Positions 18,294 through 26,916 of a stretch of 64,000 bases of DNA are shown one piece after another; the stretch's first letter is position 1, and every line of letters begins with the position of its first letter. Origin of the DNA: an uncultured Prevotellaceae bacterium (GTDB lineage: Bacteria; Bacteroidota; Bacteroidia; Bacteroidales; Bacteroidaceae); the NCBI GenBank assembly GCA_947169245.1, contig CAMVPA010000004.1:1-64000 (forward strand). The letters run 5' to 3'. The position numbers and the translations under genes are program-made. The notes below the pieces were generated by a model. It did not search any database. It was not told where the DNA came from and worked only from the letters and a program-made list of their open reading frames with translations.

Positions 18294-19850
18294 CTACATC
18301 AGCGGCGAAAGCATGCGGATAAGCGACTCGCAGAGGCGCACGAGGAAGCGGGGGCGGATGCGTTCAGACAGAGAAGAGAGCGCCACCGAGGAAGCTTCGT
18401 CGTCGATGAATATCTGCTTCATGCGCGTGGCCACCTCCTCGCCATACATGAAGATGTTGGCCTCGAAGTTGTTTTCGAACGAACGGAAGTCGACGTTCGC
18501 AGAGCCGCAGGTACAGACAGAGTCGTCGCAGACCATCAGCTTAGAGTGCAGGAAGCCGACCGTGTAGAGACTGACACTGATACCTGCCTGCTGGGCCTCA
18601 CGCAGATAGCTGCGGGCAGCCCACTCCACAAACCAGGAGTCGTTACGTATGGGCACCAACAGGCGCACGTCGACACCCGATGCCGCTGCCGTTTTCAGGG
18701 CAAAGAACACTGGTTCGGTGGGCAGGAAGTAGGGTGTTTCGATATAGACGTACTTCCTGGCACCCAGAATGATACGTACGTAGCCCTGCATAATCTCGGG
18801 CTGCGGCACGACAGGACTGCTGGTGACGGTCTGGAGCAAAGCAAACAACCCACCCCCAGCCCCTCCCGAACGGGAGGGGGGATTTAACGCCCCATCACCC
18901 TGTCTCTGCTCTTGAAGGAAGTCAGACTCCCCTCCCACACGGGAGGGGTCGGGGGTGGGTTTGGGAGATGGGTAGTAGTTCTTACCACTGACAAGTGAGC
19001 GGTCGACAAAGTACCAGTCTATCAGGAAGGCACGCTGCAGGGAGTAGACACCCGTACCACTGACGCGCACCATCGTGTCGCGCCAAGGCGCTCTCCTACT
19101 CTCCTTCTCTCCTTTTCTCCTTCCCTCCTTTACTCCTTTCACATATCGCTCTGCGATATTCATTCCTCCGATGTAGCCCACGCTGCCGTCGATGACAACG
19201 AGCTTGCGGTGGTTGCGGTAGTTCACCTTGCTGGTGAACGAGGGGAAGCGGACGGGCAGGAAGGGCGACACCTCAATGCCCTCCTCGCGCAGACGCTCGA
19301 AGAAGCGGTTCTTGACGCTCCAGCAGCCCACGTCGTCGTAGATGAGCCGCACCTCCACCCCACTCCGCGCCTTGGCTATCAGGGCATCGCTGACAAGACG
19401 TCCCAGCGGGTCGTCCTCGATGATGTACATGTCGATGTGGACGTGGTGACGAGCCTGGGCAATGTCGCGCAACAACGCTGGGAAGAACTGATAGCCGTCG
19501 GTCATCAGCTCCACGGCGCTGTCCTTGAACGGCAACGAGAAGCTCTCACCGATGAAGAGATCTATCAACGACTTGTGCTGCTCGGGCAGTCGCAAGTCCT
19601 GCTGTTCGACGAAACCCAGCATCGAGCGCTTCGACAACTGGTCGAGCTGTCGCTGACTGACGAGTCGCTCCCTGCGCGTGTTGACACCAAAGAACAGATA
19701 GAGCACAATGCCCGCCACGGGTACGAACCAGATGACCAGTGCCCACGCCATCGTCTTGGCCGGCTGGCGGTTGTCCATCACTACATGTACCACGACTATC
19801 GCAGCAATGATGTAGTAGAGGATGGCGAGTATGAGGTTCAGACTGGGCAT
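18294..19850 (-). CDS. cls: Cardiolipin synthase (PLD family) with two in-frame repeat insertions
   Basis: Two HxK(x4)D motifs: NYRNHRKLVVID and LHSKLMVCDD; N-terminal TM pair. Confidence 0.92.
   Translation of the reverse strand: MPSLNLILAILYYIIAAIVVVHVVMDNRQPAKTMAWALVIWFVPVAGIVLYLFFGVNTRRERLVSQRQLDQLSKRSMLGFVEQQDLRLPEQHKSLIDLFIGESFSLPFKDSAVELMTDGYQFFPALLRDIAQARHHVHIDMYIIEDDPLGRLVSDALIAKARSGVEVRLIYDDVGCWSVKNRFFERLREEGIEVSPFLPVRFPSFTSKVNYRNHRKLVVIDGSVGYIGGMNIAERYVKGVKEGRRKGEKESRRAPWRDTMVRVSGTGVYSLQRAFLIDWYFVDRSLVSGKNYYPSPKPTPDPSRVGGESDFLQEQRQGDGALNPPSRSGGAGGGLFALLQTVTSSPVVPQPEIMQGYVRIILGARKYVYIETPYFLPTEPVFFALKTAAASGVDVRLLVPIRNDSWFVEWAARSYLREAQQAGISVSLYTVGFLHSKLMVCDDSVCTCGSANVDFRSFENNFEANIFMYGEEVATRMKQIFIDDEASSVALSSLSERIRPRFLVRLCESLIRMLSPLM
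18847..18962 (-). repeat. Family-2 116-bp repeat inside cls
   Basis: AACCCACCCCCAGCCCCTCCCGAACGGGAGGGG...core...CCCCTCCCACACGGGAGGGGTCGGGGGTGGGTT; about 6 differences from the queE copy. Confidence 0.93.
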
Positions 19851-19911
19851 TGTTTCTGGGTGGTGGGGTTGGGTGATGGGTGGTGGGTGATGGGTAGTTA
19901 GTGATGGGTGG

Positions 19912-20634
19912 CTACTTGAAGCCTACGAGCTTGTGGGTCTGTAGCGAGAGGCGCCACTGGGGGTGGGCCTTGATGTAGTCGACACACCTATTTATTATAA
20001 GCGCGTTACGCTCGGCATCGCCCGTGTCGCAGGGTTGGAGGTAGAGCCTCCCCCCGGCCCCCTCCAACTGGAGGGGGAGCTGAGCCGTCTGTTGCGGCAC
20101 ATCCTCTTCCGTAGTAAACACCACCTTCAGTTCATCGGGCATTCTCCCCCTCCAGTTGGAGGGGGTTAGGGGGAGGCTCCCTTTCGGCGACACCGTCAGC
20201 CAGTCGAGGTTCTGGGGAGCGGGACGGGTGCCGTTGCTCTCCATCGCCACCTCAAAGCCGTGCTGGTGCAGCAGGTCGACGAATGTCTCGTCCACCTGGA
20301 GCGTGGGCTCGCCACCAGTGAGGACGACTAACCCACCCCCAGCCCCTCCCGAACGGGAGGGGAGATTTAACGTCCCATCACCCTGTCTCTGCTCTTGAAG
20401 GGATTCAGACTCCCCTCCCACACGGGAGGGGCTGGGGGTGGGTTGGAAGGCTTGCGTTCTGATTTCTGCAACAATCTCCTCGGCCGTCATCTCACGGTAC
20501 TCGTCGAAGTCAGTGTCGCAGAACGGACAGCGCAGGTTACAGCCCGCGAAGCGTACGAACACAGCCGCACGTCCCGTGTTGTAGCCCTCGCCCTGCAAGG
20601 AGTAGAAAATATCGTTAATGCGAAATACCTTCAT
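19912..20634 (-). CDS. queE: 7-carboxy-7-deazaguanine synthase QueE with three in-frame repeat insertions
   Basis: INDIFYSLQGEGYNTGRAAVFVRFAGCNLRCPFCDTDF; LTGGEPTLQVDE; YLQPC...WRLSLQTHKLVGFK. Confidence 0.92.
   Translation of the reverse strand: MKVFRINDIFYSLQGEGYNTGRAAVFVRFAGCNLRCPFCDTDFDEYREMTAEEIVAEIRTQAFQPTPSPSRVGGESESLQEQRQGDGTLNLPSRSGGAGGGLVVLTGGEPTLQVDETFVDLLHQHGFEVAMESNGTRPAPQNLDWLTVSPKGSLPLTPSNWRGRMPDELKVVFTTEEDVPQQTAQLPLQLEGAGGRLYLQPCDTGDAERNALIINRCVDYIKAHPQWRLSLQTHKLVGFK
20330..20445 (-). repeat. Family-2 116-bp repeat inside queE
   Basis: Nearly identical to 18847-18962, including the unpaired core. Confidence 0.93.
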
Positions 20635-20689
20635 AACGTCAGCAAACTATTCAGCAATAATAGCGGTAGCAAACTCTACACTCTACGTT

Positions 20690-21025
20690 CTACACTTCGT
20701 ACGTCGCCACGTTTCCCTCGCACTCCTGCACGGTGGCCTTGTAGCAGTGGGGCACACGCTCCACCACCCATCGGGCCAGGTTCTCGGCCGTGGGATTGAA
20801 GGGCAGCACGTCGTTCAGCACCTGATGGTCGAGAGGCTCCTTCACGAGTCGCTTAATCTCGCTGAAGTCGATGACCATGCCGTTGCGGTCGAGTTGCTCC
20901 GACTTGCAGTAGACGATGATAATCCAGTTATGACCGTGTACATGCGTACACTTACTCTCATAGTCGAGGTCGAGCCTGTGGCAGGCCGAAATCTCAATAC
21001 GTTTCTCAATGTAATACATAGACAT
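20690..21025 (-). CDS. queD: 6-carboxytetrahydropterin synthase QueD
   Basis: EISACHRLDLDYESKCTHVHGHNWIIIVYC; DHQVLND; adjacent to queE. Confidence 0.93.
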   Translation of the reverse strand: MSMYYIEKRIEISACHRLDLDYESKCTHVHGHNWIIIVYCKSEQLDRNGMVIDFSEIKRLVKEPLDHQVLNDVLPFNPTAENLARWVVERVPHCYKATVQECEGNVATYEV

Positions 21026-21033
21026 TTTACGTT

Positions 21034-23148
21034 TTAGACAATGATCTCGCGACCCAGCTTCTTGGCCAGTGCTTCGCAGAGCTCCTTGGTTTCCTTATGT
21101 TCTTGTAACAGTTGCATCATCTGTTCCTTACTCAGTCCGGGGGTGCGCAGTTCCTGGACGATAGTCTTCAGACGCACCTCGACCAGATTCAGACGGTAGG
21201 TCATCACCAGCTGTTCCACACGCTGGCGCAGTGACCCCTCACGCTCAGCCACAACGAAGCGGCCGCTCAGCTGGTGACGGTCGACGGACAGTTGTGTGGC
21301 CAGATGGCTCACCTCGATATCGGGGTGGTTGGTGAAGTAGCTCATGGTGTGGAAGCTCGCCTCGCCACTATGGGCGACAGCCTCTGCCAGTATCTGGTTG
21401 TAGAGCGGATTCGAGAACGTCAGCCCGTCCTGGCCCAGGTCGTAGTCAACGTACTGCGCCACGTTGAACGAGATGGTCTGCCCGTCCTCCGTCTCAATGT
21501 TGTCGTAGATAATCTCTTCGCCATGACGCACCACCTCACGGATGAGAAGGGTCTCGATGGAGTTGTTGGTGGAAATTCGGGGGGCGGGGGTTGCTCGAGG
21601 TTCGAGGTGCGAGGTTAGCTTATCGTCAGCGTTGAGCCCCGATTCCGCGCTATAACTATTCTCGTGCCCACGTACCTCCGTACCACCGTACTCCCGACTT
21701 TCACGAGCCCTCTCTTTCTCCTTCTCCTCCAAATCCTTACGGATATACCCGTTCATCGACTCCATAAGCGTCTGCTCCTTCAGTCCCAGACGGGCAGAGA
21801 GTTCAGTGAGATAGGTGGAACGCAGGATGGTGTCAGGGATGACCGCTATGCTGCGGACGATGCCGCTGATGCCTTCCGAGCGCTTCACGGGGTCGTTGAC
21901 GCCCTCCACCGTCAGCCGTGTCTTAAAGGCGATGAAGTCCTGCTGGTTCTCGTCGATATAGCGTCGCAGCTCCTCCGTCGAGTGCTTGCGTGCGAAGGAG
22001 TCGGGATCGTCGCCGTCGGGCAGTAGCAACACCTTGATGTTCATACCCTCCTGCAGCAGCATGTCCGTTCCGCGCATGGCAGCATGGATGCCGGCCTCGT
22101 CGCCGTCGTAGAGCAGTGTGATGTTCTGCGTGAACCGGCGCAGCATCTTGATCTGATAGATGGAGAGCGCCGTGCCCGAGTTGGCCACCACGTTCTCGAT
22201 GCCTGCCTGGTGCATGGCGATGACGTCGGTATAGCCCTCGACCATGAAGACGCGGTCTTCCTTCACGATAGCCTTCTTAGCCTGATAGATACCGTAGAGC
22301 TCGCGCTCCTTGTGGTAGATGTCAGAGTCGGGCGAGTTGACGTACTTCTGCGCCACACCCTTCGTCCGTGCATCCAGCACACGTCCGCCGAAGGCCACCA
22401 CCTTGCCTGATACGTTCAGCCAAGGGAAGATGGCACGACCGCTGTATCTGTCTACCAATCGAGGTGCGAGGTGCGAGGTGCGAGGTGCGAGGTCACCTTG
22501 CACGCCACTCGAATCGGCCTCCGAACTATTCTCGGACCTCGTACCTCGCACCTCGTACCTCGAACTATCTTCGTACCCCCGTTCGTAGCACAGTCCCGTC
22601 TTCACCAGGAACTCGGCCTTGTATCCTGCCTTCTGTGCCGCCTGTGCCAGTGCGTCGCGCTTCTGCGGCGCATAGCCCAACTGGAACTTCTCGATGATGT
22701 CGTCGCGGATGCCGCGGCTGCGGAAGTACTGTTTGCCGATAGCCAGACCGTCGGGGTCGTTCTTCAAGGTGTTGTGGAACCAGTCCTTGGCCCACTCGTT
22801 GACGATGAACATCGACTCGCGCTCGTTCTGCTCACGCCGCTCGTCGTCGGTCATCTCCTTCTCCAGAATCTCGATGTTGTACTTACGGGCCAGCCAGCGC
22901 AGGGCCTCGGGGTAGGTTATCTGCTCGTGCTCCATCAGGAAACCGGCTGGCGAGCCACCCTTGCCGCACACGAAGCAGTGACAGATATTCTTGGCTGGCG
23001 ACACCATGAACGATGGGTTGCGGTCGTCGTGGAACGGACACAAGCCCTTATAGTTCACGCCGCTCTTACGAAGCGTCACGAACTCGCCCACCACGTCGAC
23101 AATCTGCGCCGCGTCGAGAATCTTGTCTACTGTCGCCCTGTCAATCAT
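21034..23148 (-). CDS. dnaG: DNA primase DnaG with two in-frame repeat insertions
   Basis: MIDRATVDKILDAAQIVDVVGEFVTLRKSGVNYKGLCPFHDDRNPSFMVSPAKNICHCFVCGKGG; TOPRIM VFMVEGYTDVIAMHQAG. Confidence 0.95.
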   Translation of the reverse strand: MIDRATVDKILDAAQIVDVVGEFVTLRKSGVNYKGLCPFHDDRNPSFMVSPAKNICHCFVCGKGGSPAGFLMEHEQITYPEALRWLARKYNIEILEKEMTDDERREQNERESMFIVNEWAKDWFHNTLKNDPDGLAIGKQYFRSRGIRDDIIEKFQLGYAPQKRDALAQAAQKAGYKAEFLVKTGLCYERGYEDSSRYEVRGTRSENSSEADSSGVQGDLAPRTSHLAPRLVDRYSGRAIFPWLNVSGKVVAFGGRVLDARTKGVAQKYVNSPDSDIYHKERELYGIYQAKKAIVKEDRVFMVEGYTDVIAMHQAGIENVVANSGTALSIYQIKMLRRFTQNITLLYDGDEAGIHAAMRGTDMLLQEGMNIKVLLLPDGDDPDSFARKHSTEELRRYIDENQQDFIAFKTRLTVEGVNDPVKRSEGISGIVRSIAVIPDTILRSTYLTELSARLGLKEQTLMESMNGYIRKDLEEKEKERARESREYGGTEVRGHENSYSAESGLNADDKLTSHLEPRATPAPRISTNNSIETLLIREVVRHGEEIIYDNIETEDGQTISFNVAQYVDYDLGQDGLTFSNPLYNQILAEAVAHSGEASFHTMSYFTNHPDIEVSHLATQLSVDRHQLSGRFVVAEREGSLRQRVEQLVMTYRLNLVEVRLKTIVQELRTPGLSKEQMMQLLQEHKETKELCEALAKKLGREIIV
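21578..21700 (-). repeat. Diverged family-1-like repeat inside dnaG (copy 2)
   Basis: Arms GGGGGGCGGGGG...GAGGTTCGAGGTGCGAGGTT / AACTATTCTCGTGCCCACGTACCTCCGTACCACCGTACTCCC; different centre. Confidence 0.75.
22459..22575 (-). repeat. Family-1 repeat inside dnaG (copy 1)
   Basis: Core CACCTTGCACGCCACTCGAATCGGCCTCCGAACTATTCTC flanked by GAGGTGCGAGGT.../...ACCTCGCACCTC. Confidence 0.9.
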
Positions 23149-23275
23149 TCTGGCAGCAAAAGTACAAAAAAAACTCCGAAGCGCCAAACGCTTCGGGGGA
23201 TAACTTTCGAGATTGCTCCTAAAAGTAGTCAGCCCAAACGGTCACGGCAACCGTTTGAGCTGATTTTGCACGGAT

Positions 23276-23550
23276 TCACTTCACGGTTTTCCTGCCGTTT
23301 ACAACGAATACCCCCTTTCGCATGGTGCGAGGATTCACGCTGCGCCCCTGCAGATTGTAATAGTTCCCCTCGCCCTGAGAGAGGTCAGGGGTGAGGCTGT
23401 CGACGCCAGCGCCCCCGGCCACGACAGTCAGCCTGTACTCCGCCTTCACGGCCTCGTAGCAGTTCTGGGTCTCAGGACCGATGGCGGTGATGACGGCCTC
23501 GCCCGGGTCACCTGCATAACCACGTGGGATTAACCGAAAATTTTGACCAA
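23276..23550 (-). pseudogene. C-terminal remnant of a secreted T9SS-type protein
   Basis: Minus-strand frame without start: ...FRLIPRGYAGDPGEAVITAIGPETQNCYEAVKAEYRLTVVAGGAGVDSLTPDLSQGEGNYYNLQGRSVNPRTMRKGVFVVNGRKTVK*. Confidence 0.6.
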
Positions 23551-24987
23551 TCTGAAAATGAAGAATTAGCCCACAAAGCCAGGATTCTCCTGAATCAAAA
23601 CCGTCCCCTTGATTCCGCCAAGGCCTGTGTCGAAGAGGCGCTGCCCTACATCAAAGACGAGATGCAGTTCGACGATGCCAGCACCATCTATATGGCGGCC
23701 TGCGAGGTGGCGATGGCCGAGAAGCAGTGGCAGAAGGCGCTCGACTACGCCCTGAGGAGCGTTCATCCTGACTCGACGGCCACCTACGCCGACAAGGGCG
23801 GCTACATGCTGCTGGCCGAAATCTACACGGAGCTGGGACAGAAGGGGAAGGCTCGCGCATACATGAATAAGGTGTACGACATGATGAACCGCTACGCCAC
23901 CGACCACTACCAGAGCGGCCTGTCACAGATGGAAGTGCTCTACGAGACACGCCAGAAGGAAGCGCAGATAGCACAGCTGGCCCGCGAGCGGCGGCAGCAC
24001 CTGTGGGTGATAGGTGTTGGGTGTTTGGTGTTGGTGGTCACTGTGCTATTGCTCTTCTACTTCCAGCTGGCCCACCGTCGGCAGAAGGCGCTGCTGGCCG
24101 CGAAGGTGGCATTGGAGACGGAGACGAAGGAGCGCCGCATCCTGGCCCGCGACCTACACGACGGCCTGGGCGGCATGCTGTCACTGCTCAGAATAAGGAG
24201 CCTCACCCCCGACCCCTCTCCAAAGGGCGAGGGGAGTGAGTACATAAAGCTGCTTGACAACATCATTGTCGAACTGCGGCGCATGGCCCACCACTTGATG
24301 CCTGAGGAACTGCTGAAGAACGGACTGGTGTCGGCACTCAACGACTTCGCCGTCAGCGTACCCGGCGCCACCTTCCAGTTTATTCAAGCAGAAGGGGTGA
24401 CAGCTCCCCTCTCCAGTCGGAGAGGGGTTAGGGGTGAGGCTCTGGAACTCACGCTCTACCGCTGTGCCTACGAGCTGGTGAACAACGCCCTGAAGCACGC
24501 CGAAGCCTCCCACATCAATATCCAACTGATGCTTGATATATCAATGCCAGGGGGCAGCGGCATTAACTTCTGCCAGCAGGTGGTCAGCGACTTTCCGAGA
24601 ATGAAAATCCTGGCCATCACCATTCACGACGAGTACAGCGTCATTCAGCGCATGCTCGACAGCGGTGCCCACGGCTACGTACTGAAGAGTGCATCTGTGC
24701 AGGAACTGCTCGACGCCATCACTGCCGTCTACCAAGGCGAACGCTACATCAGCCATGAGGTGGAGGACATCATCCGTCAAGGTGAGAGCAAGGCGGTGGT
24801 ACTGACAACAGTAGAGAGAAGCATCCTTCGCCTGATTTGCGAAGGGCACACCAATCCGGAAATTGCCGTCAAACTGAGCCTCAGCACCGAGACCGTCAAC
24901 TGGTACCGTAAACGCCTGCTGACCAAGTTCGGTGCCAAAAACGCCGTCGGGTTAGTGACGCTTGCAATAAAAGAGCGACTGCTATAA
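23524..24987 (+). pseudogene. Chimeric/collapsed two-component gene: TPR + HisKA_3 histidine kinase fused to the C-terminal part of a NarL/LuxR response regulator
   Basis: DLHDGLGGMLSLL...YELVNNALKHAEASHINIQLML then directly DISMPGGSGINFCQQVV...KSASVQELLDAI...LRLICEGHTNPEIAVKLSLSTETVNWYRKRLL; kinase G-boxes and first half of receiver missing. Confidence 0.65.
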
Positions 24988-24995
24988 GCCGATGT

Positions 24996-26780
24996 TTACT
25001 TCAGGTACTTTGACAGTTCCGAGCCTATGTCACGCAGTCCCTTGGCAAAACTCTGGGCGTTCATCTGTGCACCAAGCTTCGAGGTGTGGGTGTGGTCCTG
25101 CTTGAAGTACTTGTCGCCGGCTTTCTGCTTGATGGCAGCAATCTTGGCTTTGGCCTTCTCCTTGTCCTGAGGCAACTGCTTGACACTGAACTTCTTGTCG
25201 AGGAAGTCGGCCGAGATATTGTGCAGGTCGACGAAGGCAACGCCCGTCTGCTCCACCACCTCGCGATACCAACGGCCGTAGGAGTCGTCGCGACGCTCCA
25301 CCTTGCCGCCAGGCCACTCGTTGCGCGGGGTCAGCGAGACGAGGATGGGCGTGGCACCCTTCTCGCGGCAATCGTCAATCATCTTGCGGAGATACCAGCC
25401 AAAGCTGTAGACCACCTCGTACTGGCCGTTGTCGAGCTTATAGACGTGACAGGTGTCCTGAGTGCCGGGAATGACGCCACGGGCCTTCGCATCGGCGATG
25501 GGGCAGATGTCGTTATGGCCGAACTCAATGGTGACGTAGTCGCCGGGCTGCAGCGAGTTGTACACTTTCTCCCACAGTCCCTCTTTAATAAAGGTACGCG
25601 TGGAGCGTCCTGCCCGTGCAGCGTTGACCAGGGTGATGCGCTTTTCGTCGAACACCGTCTGCGCCTGCGAGGCCCAGCCCCACATGCCGTCGTTGTCCTT
25701 ATCGGCGTTCTTCACCGTAGAGTCGCCCGTGAAATAGACCACTGGTTTCTTGCGAGGTGCGAGGTACGAGGTGCGAGGTGCGAGGTCACCTCGCACGCCA
25801 CTCGACTTTGCCTCCGAACTATTCTCATACCTCGACAGTTCCACGTTCTGCATCATGGCCTGCAACGTCTGCAACTGAGGGTTCTTGCTGTAGTAGAGTC
25901 CCTCGGCAGCACTGCGGGCGTTCATCTCGGCACCAAACTTCGAGGTGTGTATCTTGTCGCCCAAGAAGTGGTACTGCTGCTTCCAGCGGCTGTAGGAGTC
26001 GAGCTTCGCACCGCTCATTTCGTTCAGGTCGACGAAGGGCACACCCTCCGTAGCAGCAACGTAGGCCGCCCACTCCGTCTGGGGCTTGCGCACAATCTTG
26101 CCCTTGGCGTCGAAGGCGTCGCGCGGCGTCAGCGACATCAGTATGGGGTTGGCTCCACGGGCGCGCGTCTCCTTTATATACAGGCGCAGGTAGTGTCCGT
26201 AACTGTAGACGGTGTCCTGACGTTGCGTGCGCTGGTTGAAGCCCACGTAGCAGGTGTCCTCGTCGACACCGGGGATGACGGCGCGGGCTCGTTTCGCGTC
26301 GAAGAAGTCGCCATTGTCGTTATGGCCGATGGAGATGACCACCCAGTCGCCGGGCTCCAAGGCATTGCGGACGGCAGGCCACAGGTCGGTATAGAAGGTG
26401 CGTGTAGACATGCCGCCAAGCGCCTGGTTCTCGACGGTGATCTTCGCGGCGTTGAAGTACTGTGGGAAGTAGTAGCCCCAGCCCCACTGTCCGTTGTTGC
26501 CATTACCCAGCGTGCCATTGCGCATCGTCGAGTTGCCCACAAGGAAGAGCACGGGGTTCATGTCCTTACGAGTGGAGCCTGGCTTGGGGCGCGACATCAG
26601 CGCCTTGCCGATGCTGTCGGGCGTGTTGTCAACCACCTTGTTGACATCCTCGATGGGGTCGGGCAGGTTGTCGAATCCCTGTGCCCTTACTGCTGAAAGA
26701 GGAGACAGGAGAGTGGAGAGTGTTGAGGCAACAGGAAGGAGGAATGTAGAAAATGCAATAAGTAGTAGTTTTGTTTTCAT
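24996..26780 (-). CDS. Rhamnogalacturonan acetylesterase-like protein, tandem SGNH hydrolase domains
   Basis: Two copies of G(N/D)STMRN/TVKN...GHND...HTSKFGA/HTSKLGA; repeat insertion in the inter-domain linker. Confidence 0.88.
   Translation of the reverse strand: MKTKLLLIAFSTFLLPVASTLSTLLSPLSAVRAQGFDNLPDPIEDVNKVVDNTPDSIGKALMSRPKPGSTRKDMNPVLFLVGNSTMRNGTLGNGNNGQWGWGYYFPQYFNAAKITVENQALGGMSTRTFYTDLWPAVRNALEPGDWVVISIGHNDNGDFFDAKRARAVIPGVDEDTCYVGFNQRTQRQDTVYSYGHYLRLYIKETRARGANPILMSLTPRDAFDAKGKIVRKPQTEWAAYVAATEGVPFVDLNEMSGAKLDSYSRWKQQYHFLGDKIHTSKFGAEMNARSAAEGLYYSKNPQLQTLQAMMQNVELSRYENSSEAKSSGVRGDLAPRTSYLAPRKKPVVYFTGDSTVKNADKDNDGMWGWASQAQTVFDEKRITLVNAARAGRSTRTFIKEGLWEKVYNSLQPGDYVTIEFGHNDICPIADAKARGVIPGTQDTCHVYKLDNGQYEVVYSFGWYLRKMIDDCREKGATPILVSLTPRNEWPGGKVERRDDSYGRWYREVVEQTGVAFVDLHNISADFLDKKFSVKQLPQDKEKAKAKIAAIKQKAGDKYFKQDHTHTSKLGAQMNAQSFAKGLRDIGSELSKYLK
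25752..25836 (-). repeat. Family-1 repeat in SGNH esterase linker
   Basis: GAGGTGCGAGGTACGAGGTGCGAGGTGCGAGGTCACCTCGCACGCCACTCGACTTTGCCTCCGAACTATTCTC. Confidence 0.88.
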
Positions 26781-26916
26781 CGCAGTTGTTGTGTTATCGT
26801 TTTGGCTGCAAAGGTACGAATAAACGAGGAAAAAGCCAAATTAATTTGTCTTTTTCCGTTTTTTTACTTATATTTGCACGCTGAAATTAACGCAAGCCAT
26901 AAAACCAACGTGAAAT

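Noticed and set aside
18847-20445. Transposon or MITE interpretation of the 116-bp elements
   Set aside because: No transposase and no clear target-site duplication visible; left as palindromic repeat elements of unknown mobility.
25086-26696. 536-aa plus-strand ORF opposite the SGNH esterase
   Set aside because: Antisense shadow; the minus-strand ORF has clear domains.
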